A DNA stretch of 64,000 nucleotides from positions 806,001 through 870,000 of the forward strand of contig NC_079888.1 in the NCBI RefSeq assembly GCF_029227915.1, written 5' to 3'. The position numbers and the translations under genes are program-made. The stretch comes from Hydractinia symbiolongicarpus (lineage: Eukaryota; Cnidaria; Hydrozoa; Anthoathecata; Hydractiniidae). Position 1 is the stretch's first letter. Each line of letters starts with the position of its first letter. Below are positions 10,074-22,933 of the stretch, piece by piece. The notes under the pieces are model-generated. The model was not told the origin of the DNA. It searched no databases and saw nothing but the letters and a program-made list of their open reading frames with translations.

Positions 10074-13050
10074 TTAAAAGCGATACAACTTAGTAATATC
10101 GGAAAAAACGCTAAATACATGTTGGTACGAATATGTGAAGCAACCGTTGTAACTCAAACGGATTGACACCGTTAGAAAGTCAATGAAAGGTAGTTTTTGA
10201 AACTGTCTCTATTTCTTCAGCGCGAACTACCGGATAGGATTGGTCCCACAGTAAAAATGACTTATTTATCTAAATTTTTAAATGAAGCCCTACCACAGGG
10301 TCCAGTGTAATCGTTGAGTTCCGGCAATCATGTGGAGTTAAAAAGAATGTTATTTCTGGGAGTCTAATTGGCTCATTTATCACACTTATAAGGTCACAGT
10401 CCAGAATCAGTTCAATTAAGTCCCACAGTCAATCGTTTCACTTTTAAAAGCGATACAACTTAGTAATATCGGAAAAAATCGCTAAATACATGTTGGTACG
10501 AATATGTGAAGCAACCGTTGTAACTCAAACGGATTGACACCGTTAAAAAGACAATGAAATGTAGTTTTTGAAACTGTCTCTATTTCTTCAGCGTGAACTA
10601 ACGGATAGGATTGGTCCCACAGTAAAAAATGACTTATTTATCGAAATTTTTAAATGAAGCGCTACCACAGGGTCCAGTGTAATCGCTGAGTTCCGGCAAT
10701 TATGTCGAGTTAAAAAGAATGTTATTTCTGGGAGTTCAATTGGCTCATTTATCACATTTATCAGGTCACAGTCCAGAATCATTCCAACTAAGTCCCACAG
10801 TCAATCGGTTCACCGTTAAAAGCGATACAACTTAGTAATATCGGAACAAAATCACTAAATACATGTTGGTACGAATATGTGACGCAACCGTTGTAACTCA
10901 AACGGATTGACACTGTTAAAAAGACAACGAAATGTAGTTTTTGAAACTGTCTCTAATTCTTCAGTGCGAACTACCGGATAGGATAGGTCCCACAGCAAAA
11001 AAATGACTTATTTATCAAAATTTTTAAATGAAGCGCTACCACAGGGTCCAGTGTAATCGTTGAGTTCCGGCAATCATGTAGAGTTAAAAAGAATGTTATT
11101 TCTGGGAGTCTAATTGGCTCATTTATCACACTTATAGGGTCACAGTCCAGAATCAGTTCAATTAAGTCCCACAGTCAATCGTTTCACTTTTAAAAGCGAT
11201 ACAACTTAGTAATATCAGAAAAAATCGCTAAATACATGTTGGTACGAATGTGTGAAGCAACCGTTGTAACTCAAACGGATTGACACCGTTAGAAAGTCAA
11301 TGAAAGGTGGTTTTTGAAACTGTCTCTATTTCTTCTTCGTGAACTAACGAATAGGATTGATCCCACAGTAAAAAATGGCTTATTTATCCAAATTTTTGAA
11401 TGAAGCGCTACTAAAGGGTCCAGTGTAATCGTTGAGTTCCGGCAATCATGTCGAGTTAAAAAGAATGTTATTTCTTGGAGTCCAATTGGCTCATTTATCA
11501 CCTTTATCAGGTCACAGTCCAGAATCAGTTCAACTAATTCCCACAGTCAATCGGTTCACCGTTAAAAGCGATACAACTTAGTAATATCGGAACAAAATCA
11601 CTAAATACATGTTGGTACGAATATGTGAAGCAACCGTTGTAACTCAAACGGATTGACACCGTTAGAAAGTTAATGAAAGGTAGTTTTTGAAACTGTCTCT
11701 ACTTCTTCAGCGCGAACTAACGGCTAGGATTGGTCCCACAGTAAAAAATGATTTATTTATCTAAATTTTTAAATAAAGCGCTACCAAAGGGTCCAGTCTA
11801 ATCGTTGAGTTCCGGCAATCATGTCGAGTTAAAAAGAATGTTATTTCTTGGAGTCCAATTGGCTCATTTATCACATTTATAAGATCACAGTCCGGAATCA
11901 GTTCAATTAAGTCCCACAGTCAATCGTTTCACTTTTACAAGCGATACAACTTAGTAATATCGGAAAAAACGCTAAATACATGTTGGTACGAATATGTGAA
12001 GCAACCGTTGTAACTCAAACGGATTGACACCATTAGAAAGTCAATGAAAGGTAGTTTTTGAAACTGTCTCTATTTCTTCAGTGCGAACTACCGGATAGGA
12101 TTGGTCCCACAGCAAAAAAATGACTTATTTATCTAAATTTTTAAATGAAGCGCTATCACAGGGTCCAGTGTAATCGTTGAGTTCCGGCAATCATGTAGAG
12201 TTAAAAAGAATGTTATTTCTGGGAGTCTAATTGGCTCATTTATCACACTTATAAGGTCACAGTCCAGAATCAGTTCAATTAAGTCCCACAGTCAATCGTT
12301 TCACTTTTAAAAGCGATACAGCTTAGTAATATCAGAAAAAATCGCTAGATACATGTTGGTACGAATGTGTGAAGCAACCGTTGTAACTCAAACGGATTGA
12401 CACCGTTAGAAAGTCGATGAAAGGTGTTTTTTGAAACTGTCTCTATTTCTTCAGCGTGAACTAACGAATAGTATTGATCCCACAGTAAAAAATGGCTTAT
12501 TTATCCAAATTTTTGAATGAAGCGCTACCAAAGGGTCCAGTGTAATCGTTGAGTTCCGGCAATCATGTCGAGTTAAAAAGAATGTTATTTCTTGGAGTCC
12601 AATTGGTTCATTTATAACCTTTATCAGGTCACAGTCTAGAATCAGTTCAACTAATTCCCACAGTCAATCGGTTCACCGTTAAAAGCGATACAACTTAGTA
12701 ATATCGGAACAAAATCACTAAATACATGTTGGTACGAATATGTGAAGCAACCGTTGTAACTCAAACGGATTGACACCGTTGAAAGTTAATGAAAGGTAGT
12801 TTTTGAAACTGTCTCTATTTCTTCAGCGCGAACTAACGGCTAGGATTGGTCCTACAGTAAAAAAAGACTTATTTATCTTAGTTTTTAAATGAAGCGCTCC
12901 CACAGCGCCCAGGGTAACCGCTGTGTTCCGGCAATTATTTCGAGTTAAAAAGAATGATATTTCTTGGATTCCGATTGGCTCATTTATCACATTTATAAGA
13001 TCACAGTCCAGAATCAGTTCAATTAAGTCCCACAGTCAATCGTTTCACTT
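10074..13050 (+). repeat. Region B octamer Q-R-S-T-U-V-T-P, copy 1 (2977 bp)
   Basis: Starts are 10074 (Q), 10444 (R), 10816 (S), 11190 (T), 11562 (U), 11935 (V), 12307 (T) and 12679 (P). Q is marked by CACAGTAAAAATGAC (two A fewer) and GAAGCCCTACC. R is marked by TTCTGGGAGTTCAATTGG and AATCATTCCAAC. S is marked by CACTGTTAAAAAGACAACG and TAATTCTTCAGTGCG. The same R monomer recurs 2977 bp further on. Short minus-strand open frames inside R and T are by-products of the repeat and are not called as genes. Confidence 0.85.
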
Positions 13051-14866
13051 TTAAAAGCGATACAACTTAGTAATATCGGAAAAAACGCTAAATACATGTT
13101 GGTACGAATATGTGAAGCAACCGTTGTAACTCAAACGGATTGACACCGTTAGAAAGTCAATGAAAGGTAGTTTTTGAAACTGTCTCTATTTCTTCAGCGC
13201 GAACTACCGGATAGGATTGGTCCCACAGTAAAAATGACTTATTTATCTAAATTTTTAAATGAAGCCCTACCACAGGGTCCAGTGTAATCGTTGAGTTCCG
13301 GCAATCATGTCGAGTTAAAAAGAATGTTATTTCTGGGAGTCTAATTGGCTCATTTATCACACTTATAAGGTCACAGTCCAGAATCAGTTCAATTAAGTCC
13401 CACAGTCAATCGTTTCACTTTTAAAAGCGATACAACTTAGTAATATCGGAAAAAATCGCTAAATACATGTTGGTACGAATATGTGAAGCAACCGTTGTAA
13501 CTCAAACGGATTGACACCGTTAAAAAGACAATGAAATGTAGTTTTTGAAACTGTCTCTATTTCTTCAGCGTGAACTAACGGATAGGATTGGTCCCACAGT
13601 AAAAAATGACTTATTTATCGAAATTTTTAAATGAAGCGCTACCACAGGGTCCAGTGTAATCGCTGAGTTCCGGCAATTATGTCGAGTTAAAAAGAATGTT
13701 GTTTCTGGGAGTTCAATTGGCTCATTTATCACATTTATCAGGTCACAGTCCAGAATCATTCCAACTAAGTCCCACAGTCAATCGGTTCACCGTTAAAAGC
13801 GATACAACTTAGTAATATCGGAACAAAATCACTAAATACATGTTGGTACGAATATGTGACGCAACTGTTGTAACTCAAACGGATTGACACTGTTAAAAAG
13901 ACAACGAAATGTAGTTTTTGAAACTGTCTCTAATTCTTCAGTGCGAATTACCGGATAGGATTGGTCCCACAGCAAAAAAATGACTTATTTATCAAAATTT
14001 TTAAATGAAGCGCTACCACAGGGTCCAGTGTAATCGTTGAGTTCCGGCAATCATGTAGAGTTAAAAAGAATGTTATTTCTGGGAGTCTAATTGGCTCATT
14101 TATCACACTTATAAGGTCACAGTCCAGAATCAGTTCAATTAAGTCCCACAGTCAATCGTTTCACTTTTAAAAGCGATACAACTTAGTAATATCAGAAAAA
14201 ATCGCTAAATACATGTTGGTACGAATGTGTGAAGCAACCGTTGTAACTCAAACGGATTGACACCGTTAGAAAGTCGATGAAAGGTGGTTTTTGAAACTGT
14301 CTCTATTTCTTCAGCGTGAACTAACGAATAGGATTGATCCCACAGTAAAAAATGGCTTATTTATCCAAATTTTTGAATGAAGCGCTACTAAAGGGTCCAG
14401 TGTAATCGTTGAGTTCCGGCAATCATGTCGAGTTAAAAAGAATGTTATTTCTTGGAGTCCAATTGGCTCATTTATCACCTTTATCAGGTCACAGTCCAGA
14501 ATCAGTTCAACTAATTCCCACAGTCAATCGGTTCACCGTTAAAAGCGATACAACTTAGTAATATCGGAACAAAATCACTAAATACATGTTGGTACGAATA
14601 TGTGAAGCAACCGTTGTAACTCAAACGGATTGACACCGTTAGAAAGTTAATGAAAGGTAGCTTTTGAAACTGTCTCTACTTCTTCAGCGCGAACTAACGG
14701 CTAGGATTGGTCCCACAGTAAAAAATGATTTATTTATCTAAATTTTTAAATAAAGCGCTACCAAAGGGTCCAGTCTAATCGTTGAGTTCCGGCAATCATG
14801 TCGAGTTAAAAAGAATGTTATTTCTTTGAGTCCAATTGGCTCATTTATCACATTTATAAGGTCACA
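13051..14866 (+). repeat. Region B octamer, copy 2, cut after five monomers (Q-R-S-T-U)
   Basis: Starts are 13051, 13421, 13793, 14167 and 14539. Private variants GTTGTTTCTGGG near 13699, GCAACTGTTG near 13861 and GCGAATTACC near 13943 are repeated exactly 1850 bp later, so this block is the left half of a tandem duplication. The unit ends in an out-of-register junction at 14865-14868, where GGTCACAG is joined directly to TTCAATTAAG, and V, T and P are missing. Confidence 0.85.
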
Positions 14867-14868
14867 GT
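14865..14868. other. Duplication junction with 4-bp CAGT homology and 11-bp loss
   Basis: Where other monomers read GGTCACAGTCCGGAATCAG then TTCAATT, this one reads GGTCACAGTTCAATT, making a 362-bp monomer. CAGT occurs twice in the parent sequence, 11 bp apart, and the join falls on it. The duplicated segment is therefore 1850 bp instead of the in-register 1861 bp. Either the exchange itself was out of register, or an in-register exchange was followed by slippage between the two CAGT copies. Confidence 0.8.
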
Positions 14869-17800
14869 TCAATTAAGTCCCACAGTCAATCGTTTCACTT
14901 TTAAAAGCGATACAACTTAGTAATATCGGAAAAAACGCTAAATACATGTTGGTACGAATATGTGAAGCAACCGTTGTAACTCAAACGGATTGACACCGTT
15001 AGAAAGTCAATGAAAGGTAGTTTTTGAAACTGTCTCTATTTCTTCAGCGCGAACTACCGGATAGGATTGGTCCCACAGTAAAAATGACTTATTTATCTAA
15101 ATTTTTAAATGAAGCCCTACCACAGGGTCCAGTGTAATCGTTGAGTTCCGGCAATCATGTCGAGTTAAAAAGAATGTTATTTCTGGGAGTCTAATTGGCT
15201 CATTTATCACACTTATAAGGTCACAGTCCAGAATCAGTTCAATTAAGTCCCACAGTCAATCGTTTCACTTTTAAAAGCGATACAACTTAGTAATATCGGA
15301 AAAAATCGCTAAATACATGTTGGTACGAATATGTGAAGCAACCGTTGTAACTCAAACGGATTGACACCGTTAAAAAGACAATGAAATGTAGTTTTTGAAA
15401 CTGTCTCTATTTCTTCAGCGTGAACTAACGGATAGGATTGGTCCCACAGTAAAAAATGACTTATTTATCGAAATTTTTAAATGAAGCGCTACCACAGGGT
15501 CCAGTGTAATCGCTGAGTTCCGGCAATTATGTCGAGTTAAAAAGAATGTTGTTTCTGGGAGTTCAATTGGCTCATTTATCACATTTATCAGGTCACAGTC
15601 CAGAATCATTCCAACTAAGTCCCACAGTCAATCGGTTCACCGTTAAAAGCGATACAACTTAGTAATATCGGAACAAAATCACTAAATACATGTTGGTACG
15701 AATATGTGACGCAACTGTTGTAACTCAAACGGATTGACACTGTTAAAAAGACAACGAAATGTAGTTTTTGAAACTGTCTCTAATTCTTCAGTGCGAATTA
15801 CCGGATAGGATTGGTCCCACAGCAAAAAAATGACTTATTTATCAAAATTTTTAAATGAAGCGCTACCACAGGGTCCAGTGTAATCGTTGAGTTCCGGCAA
15901 TCATGTAGAGTTAAAAAGAATGTTATTTCTGGGAGTCTAATTGGCTCATTTATCACACTTATAAGGTCACAGTCCAGAATCAGTTCAATTAAGTCCCACA
16001 GTCAATCGTTTCACTTTTAAAAGCGATACAACTTAGTAATATCAGAAAAAATCGCTAAATACATGTTGGTACGAATGTGTGAAGCAACCGTTGTAACTCA
16101 AACGGATTGACACCGTTAGAAAGTCGATGAAAGGTGGTTTTTGAAACTGTCTCTATTTCTTCAGCGTGAACTAACGAATAGGATTGATCCCACAGTAAAA
16201 AATGGCTTATTTATCCAAATTTTTGAATGAAGCGCTACTAAAGGGTCCAGTGTAATCGTTGAGTTCCGGCAATCATGTCGAGTTAAAAAGAATGTTATTT
16301 CTTGGAGTCCAATTGGCTCATTTATCACCTTTATCAGGTCACAGTCCAGAATCAGTTCAACTAATTCCCACAGTCAATCGGTTCACCGTTAAAAGCGATA
16401 CAACTTAGTAATATCGGAACAAAATCACTAAATACATGTTGGTACGAATATGTGAAGCAACCGTTGTAACTCAAACGGATTGACACCGTTAGAAAGTTAA
16501 TGAAAGGTAGCTTTTGAAACTGTCTCTACTTCTTCAGCGCGAACTAACGGCTAGGATTGGTCCCACAGTAAAAAATGATTTATTTATCTAAATTTTTAAA
16601 TAAAGCGCTACCAAAGGGTCCAGTCTAATCGTTGAGTTCCGGCAATCATGTCGAGTTAAAAAGAATGTTATTTCTTTGAGTCCAATTGGCTCATTTATCA
16701 CATTTATAAGGTCACAGTCCGGAATCAGTTCAATTAAGTCCCACAGTCAATCGTTTCACTTTTACAAGCGATACAACTTAGTAATATCGGAAAAAACGCT
16801 AAATACATGTTGGTACGAATATGTGAAGCAACCGTTGTAACTCAAACGGATTGACACCGTTAGAAAGTCAATGAAAGGTAGTTTTTGAAACTGTCTCTAT
16901 TTCTTCAGTGCGAACTACCGGATAGGATTGGTCCAACAGCAAAAAAATGACTTATTTATCTAAATTTTTAAATGAAGCGCTACCACAGGGTCCAGTGTAA
17001 TCGTTGAGTTCCGGCAATCATGTAGAGTTAAAAAGAATGTTGTTTCTGGGAGTCTAATTGGCTCATTTATCTCACTTATAAGGTCACAGTCCAGAATCAG
17101 TTCAATTAAGTCCCACAGTCAATCGTTTCACTTTTAAAAGCGATACAACTTAGTAATATCAGAAAAAATCGCTAAATACATGTTGGTACGAATGTGTGAA
17201 GCAACCGTTGTAACTCAAACGGATTGACACCGTTAGAAAGTCGATGAAAGGTGGTTTTTGAAACTGTCTCTATTTCTTCAGCGTGAACTAACGAATAGGA
17301 TTGATCCCACAGTAAAAAATGGCTTATTTATCCAAATTTTTGAATGAAGCGCTACCAAAGGGTCCAGTGTAATCGTTGAGTTCCGGCAATCATGTCGAGT
17401 TAAAAAGAATGTTATTTCTTGGAGTCCAATTGGTTCATTTATGACCTTTATCAGGTCACAGTCCAGAATCAGTTCAACTAATTCCCACAGTCAATCGGTT
17501 CACCGTTAAAAGCGATACAACTTAGTAATATCGGAACAAAATCACTAAATACATGTTGGTACGAATATGTGAAGCAACCGTTGTAACTCAAACGGATTGA
17601 CACCGTTAGAAAGTTAATCAAAGGTAGTTTTTGAAACCGTCTCTATTTCTTCAGCGCGAACTAACGGCTAGGATTGGTCCCACAGTAAAAAAAGACTTAT
17701 TTATCTTAGTTTTTAAATGAAGCGCTCCCACAGCGCCCAGGGTAATCGCTGTGTTCCGCCAATTATTTCGAGTTAAAAAGAATGATATTTCTTGGATTCC

Positions 17801-17878
17801 GATTCGTTCATTTATCACATTTATAAGATCACAGTCCAGAATCAGTTCAATTAAGTCCCACAGTCAATCGTTTCACTT
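14869..17878 (+). repeat. Region B octamer Q-R-S-T-U-V-T-P, copy 3
   Basis: Starts are 14901 (Q), 15271 (R), 15643 (S), 16017 (T), 16389 (U), 16762 (V), 17134 (T) and 17506 (P). The first five monomers repeat 13018-14868 at offset 1850 with no difference that I could see by eye, including TTCTTTGAGTCC near 14821 and 16671. From about 16717 the parent sequence TCCGGAATCAG is intact and the octamer continues to P. The P monomer carries private changes (AAGTTAATCAAAGG, GAAACCGTCTC, TTCCGCCAATT) that mark the next duplication. Confidence 0.84.
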
Positions 17879-18993
17879 TTAAAAGCGATACAACTTAGTA
17901 ATATCGGAAAAAACGCTAAATACATGTTGGTACGAATATGTGAAGCAACCGTTGTAACTCAAACGGATTGACACCGTTAGAAAGTCAATGAAAGGTAGTT
18001 TTTGAAACTGTCTCTATTTCTTCAGCGCGAACTACCGGATAGGATTGGTCCCACAGTAAAAATGACTTATTTTTTCTAAATTTTTAAATGAAGCCCTACC
18101 ACAGGGTCCAGTGTAATCGTTTACTTCCGGCAATCATGTGGAGTTAAAAAGAATGTTATTTCTGGGAGTCTAATTGGCTCATTTATCACACTTATAAGGT
18201 CACAGTCCAGAATCAGTTCAATTAAGTCCCACAGTCAATCGGTTCACCGTTAAAAGCGATACAACTTAGTAATATCGGAACAAAATCACTAAATACATGT
18301 TGGTACGAATATGTGAAGCAACCGTTGTAACTCAAACGGATTGACACCGTTAGAAAGTTAATCAAAGGTAGTTTTTGAAACCGTCTCTATTTCTTCAGCG
18401 CGAACTAACGGCTAGGATTGGTCCCACAGTAAAAAAAGACTTATTTATCTTAGTTTTTAAATGAAGCGCTCCCACAGCGCCCAGGGTAATCGCTGTGTTC
18501 CGCCAATTATTTCGAGTTAAAAAGAATGATATTTCTTGGATTCCGATTCGTTCATTTATCACATTTATAAGATCACAGTCCAGAATCAGTTCAATTAAGT
18601 CCCACAGTCAATCGTTTCACTTTTAAAAGCGATACAACTTAGTAATATCGGAAAAAACGCTAAATACATGTTGGTACGAATATGTGAAGCAACCGTTGTA
18701 ACTCAAACGGATTGACACCGTTAGAAAGTCAATGAAAGGTAGTTTTTGAAACTGTCTCTATTTCTTCAGCGCGAACTACCGGATAGGATTGGTCCCACAG
18801 TAAAAATGACTTATTTTTTCTAAATTTTTAAATGAAGCCCTACCACAGGGTCCAGTGTAATCGTTTACTTCCGGCAATCATGTGGAGTTAAAAAGAATGT
18901 TATTTCTGGGAGTCTAATTGGCTCATTTATCACACTTATAAGGTCACAGTCCAGAATCAGTTCAATTAAGTCCCACAGTCAATCGTTTCACTT
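17506..18993 (+). repeat. Tandem duplication of a P-Q dimer (744 bp)
   Basis: Starts are 17506 (P), 17879 (Q), 18250 (P) and 18623 (Q). The two PQ pairs share private variants at offset 744: TTAATCAAAGG (17614 and 18358), GAAACCGTCTC, TTCCGCCAATT, GATTCGTTC, TTATTTTTTCTAAAT and TCGTTTACTTCCGG. Near 18235 a Q monomer passes straight into the CGGTTCACCGTTAAAAG start of P, which is the exchange point. A less altered P with TTCCGCCAATT but an ordinary CTGTCTC lies at 20110. Confidence 0.85.
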
Positions 18994-21224
18994 TTAAAAG
19001 CGATACAACTTAGTAATATCGGAAAAAATCGCTAAATACATGTTGGTACGAATATGTGAAGCAACCGTTGTAACTCAAACGGATTGACACCGTTAAAAAG
19101 ACAATGAAATGTAGTTTTTGAAACTGTCTCTATTTCTTCAGCGTGAACTAACGAATAGGATTGATCCCACAGTAAAAAATGGCTTATTTATCCAAATTTT
19201 TGAATGAAGCGCTACTAAAGGGTCCAGTGTAATCGTTGAGTTCCGGCAATCATGTCGAGTTAAAAAGAATGTTATTTCTTGGAGTCCAATTGGCTCATTT
19301 ATCACCTTTATCAGGTCACAGTCCAGAATCAGTTCAACTAATTCCCACAGTCAATCGGTTCACCGTTAAAAGCGATACAACTTAGTAATATCGGAAAAAA
19401 CGCTAAATACATGTTGGTACGAATATGTGAAGCAACCGTTGTAACTCAAACGGATTGACACCGTTAGAAAGTTAATGAAAGGTAGTTTTTGAAACTGTCT
19501 CTATTTCTTCAGTGCGAACTACCGGATAGGATTGGTCCCACAGCAAAAAAATGAATTATTTATCTAAATTTTTAAATGAAGCGCTACCACAGGGTCCAGT
19601 GTAATCGTTGAGTTCCGGCAATCATGTAGAGTTTAAAAGAATGTTGTTTCTGGGAGTCTAATTGGCTCATTTTTCTCACTTATAAGGTCACAGTCCAGAA
19701 TCAGTTCAATTAAGTCCCACAGTCAATCGTTTCACTTTTAAAAGCGATACAACTTAGTAATATCAGAAAAAATCGCTAAATACATGTTGGTACGAATGTG
19801 TGAAGCAACCGTTGTAACTCAAACGGATTGACACCGTTAGAAAGTCGATGAAAGGTGGTTTTTGAAACTGTCTCTATTTCTTCAGCGTGAACTAACGAAT
19901 AGGATTGATCCCACAGTAAAAAATGGCTTATTTATCCAAATTTTTGAATGAAGCGCTACCAATGGGTCCAGTGTAATCGTTGAGTTCCGGCAATCATGTC
20001 GAGTTAAAAAGAATGTTATTTCTTGGAGTCCAATTGGTTCATTTATGACCTTTATCAGGTCACAGTCCAGAATCAGTTCAACTAATTCCCACAGTCAATC
20101 GGTTCACCGTTAAAAGCGATACAACTTAGTAATATCGGAACAAAATCACTAAATACATGTTGGTACGAATATGTGAAGCAACCGTTGTAACTCAAACGGA
20201 TTGACACCGTTAGAAAGTTAATCAAAGGTAGTTTTTGAAACTGTCTCTATTTCTTCAGCGCGAACTAACGGCTAGGATTGGTCCCACAGTAAAAAAAGAC
20301 TTATTTATCTTAGTTTTTAAATGAAGCGCTCCCACAGCGCCCAGGGTAATCGCTGTGTTCCGCCAATTATTTCGAGTTAAAAAGAATGATATTTCTTGGA
20401 TTCCGATTGGCTCATTTATCACATTTATAAGATCACAGTCCAGAATCAGTTCAATTAAGTCCCACAGTCAATCGTTTCACTTTTAAAAGCGATACAACTT
20501 AGTAATATCGGAAAAAACGCTAAATACATGTTGGTACGAATATGTGAAGCAACCGTTGTAACTCAAACGGATTGACACCGTTAGAAAGTCAATGAAAGGT
20601 AGTTTTTGAAATTGTCTCTATTTCTTCAGCGCGAACTACCGGATAGGATTGGTCCCACAGTAAAAATGACTTATTTATCTAAATTTTTAAATGAAGCCCT
20701 ACCACAGGGTCCAGTGTAATCGTTGACTTCCGGCAATCATGTGGAGTTAAAAAGAATGTTATTTCTGGGAGTCTAATTGGCTCATTTATCACACTTATAA
20801 GGTCACAGTCCAGAATCAGTTCAATTAAGTCCCACAGTCAATCGTTTCACTTTTAAAAGCGATACAACTTAGTAATATCGGAAAAAATCGCTAAATACAT
20901 GTTGGTACGAATATGTGAAGCAACCGTTGTAACTCAAACGGATTGACACCGTTAGAAAGTTAATCAAAGGTAGTTTTTGAAACTGTCTCTATTTCTTCAG
21001 CGTGAACTAACGGATAGGATTGGTCCCACATTAAAAAATGACTTATTTATTGAAATTTTTAAATGAAGCGCTACCACAGGGTCCAGTGTAATCGCTGAGT
21101 TCCGGCAATTATGTCGAGTTAAAAAGAATGTTATTTCTGGGAGTTCAATTGGCTCATTTATCACATTTATCAGGTCACAGTCCAGAATCATTCCAACTAA
21201 GTCCCACAGTCAATCGGTTCACCG
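18994..21224 (+). repeat. Contracted region B unit: hybrid R/T, hybrid U/V, then T-P-Q-R
   Basis: Starts are 18994, 19366, 19738 (T), 20110 (P), 20483 (Q) and 20853 (R). The first monomer has an R front (GTTAAAAAGACAATG) and a T back (TAACGAATAGGATTGATCCC). The second has a mixed U/V front and a V back (AGTGCGAACTACCGG, ATGTAGAGTTTAAAAG). Compared with the octamer, S-T and part of U-V are lost, as expected from two unequal exchanges within monomers. The R at 20853 has taken up the private AAGTTAATCAAAGG of P. Confidence 0.78.
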
Positions 21225-22933
21225 TTAAAAGCGATACAACTTAGTAATATCGGAACAAAATCACTAAATACATGTTGGTACGAATATGTGACGCAACCGT
21301 TGTAACTCAAACGGATTGACACTGTTAAAAAGACAACGAAATGTAGTTTTTGAAACTGTCTCTATTTCTTCAGCGTGAACTAACGGATAGGATTGGTCCC
21401 ACAGTAAAAAATGACTTATTTATCGAAATTTTTAAATGAAGCGCTACCACCGGGTCCAGTGTAATCGCTGAGTTCCGGCAATCATGTCAAATTAAGAAGA
21501 TTGTCATTCCTTGGATACCAAGTGACTCATTTATCACATTTAGCAGGTCACAATCCAGAATCAGTTCAATTAAGTCCCACAGTCAATTGTTTTACTTTTA
21601 AAAGCGATACAACTTAGTAATACCGGAAGAAATCGCTAAATATATGTTGGTATGAGTCTTTGACGCAACCGTTGTAACTCAAACGGATTGAAACCGTTAG
21701 AAAGTCAATGAAATCTAATTTTTGAAACTGTCTCTATTTCTTCAGCGCGAACTAACGGCTAGGATTGGTCCCACAGTAAAAAATGACATATTTATCTTAA
21801 TTTTTAAATAAAGCGCTCCCACAGCGCCCAGTGTAATCGCTGAGTTCCGGCAATCATGTCGAGTTAAAAAGAATGTTATTTCTTGGAGTCCAATTGGCTC
21901 CTTTATCACATTTATAAGATGACAGTCCAGAATCAGTTCAATTAAGTCCCACAGTCAATCGTTTCACTTTCAAAAGCGATACCACTTAGTAATATGGAAA
22001 AAAAACACTTAATACATGTTGGTACGGATATGTGAAGCAACCGTTTTAACTCAAACGGATTGACACCGTTAGAAAGTCAATGAAATGTAGTTTTTGAAAC
22101 TAGCTCTATTTCTTGAGCGTGAACTAACGGATAGGATTGGTCCCACAGTAAAAAATTACTTATTTATCGAAATTTTTAAATAAAGCGCTACCACAGGGTC
22201 CAGTGTAATCGCTGAGTTCCGGCAACCATGTCGAGTTAAAAAGAATGTTATTTCTTGGAGTTCATATGGCTCATTTATCACATTTACAAGGTCACAGTCC
22301 AGAAACAGTTCAATTAATTCCCACAGTCAATCGTTTCACTTTTAAAAGCGATACAACTTAGTAAGATCGGAACAAATCGCTAAATACATGTTGGTACGAA
22401 TACGTGACGCAACCGTTGTAACTCAAACGGATTGACACCGTCAGAAAGTCAATGAAAAGTAGTTTTTGAAACTGTCTCTGTTTTTTCAGCGCGAACTAAC
22501 GGCTAGGATTGGTCCCACAGTAAAAAATGACTTATTTATCTAAATTTTTAAATGAAGCGCTACCATAGTGTCCAGTGTAATCGTTGAGTTCCGGCAATCA
22601 TGTAGAGTTAAAAAGAATGTTATTTCTGGGAGTCTAATTGGCTCATTTATCACACTTATAAGGTCACAGTCCAGAATCAGTTCAATTAAGTCCCACAGTC
22701 AATCGTTTCACTTTTAAAAGCGATACAACTTAGTAATATCAGAAAAAATCGCTAAATACATGTTGGTACGAATGTGTGAAGCAACCGTTGTAACTCAAAC
22801 GGATTGACACCGTTAGAAAGTCGATGAAAGGTGGTTTTTGAAACTGTCTCTATTTCTTCAGCGTGAACTAACGAATAGGATTGATCCCACAGTAAAAAAT
22901 GGCTTATTTATCCAAATTTTTGAATGAAACGCT
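21225..22933 (+). repeat. Start of region C; tetramer unit copy 1 (21446-22933, 1488 bp)
   Basis: Starts are 21225, 21598, 21969, 22342 and 22714. The first monomer has an S front and a new back (CTACCACCGGGTCC, AAATTAAGAAGATTG, GGATACCAAGTGAC). Later types are c1 (ATACCGGAAGAAATCG, AAGCGCTCCCACAG), c2 (TTCAAAAGCGATACCAC, AATATGGAAAAAAAACAC, CCGTTTTAAC), c3 (AGATCGGAACAAATCG, ATACGTGACGC, CCGTCAGAAAG, CCATAGTGTCC) and a T-type front. The T front stops at GAATGAAAC and is joined to GCTACCACCGGG, which starts the second copy. Confidence 0.8.
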
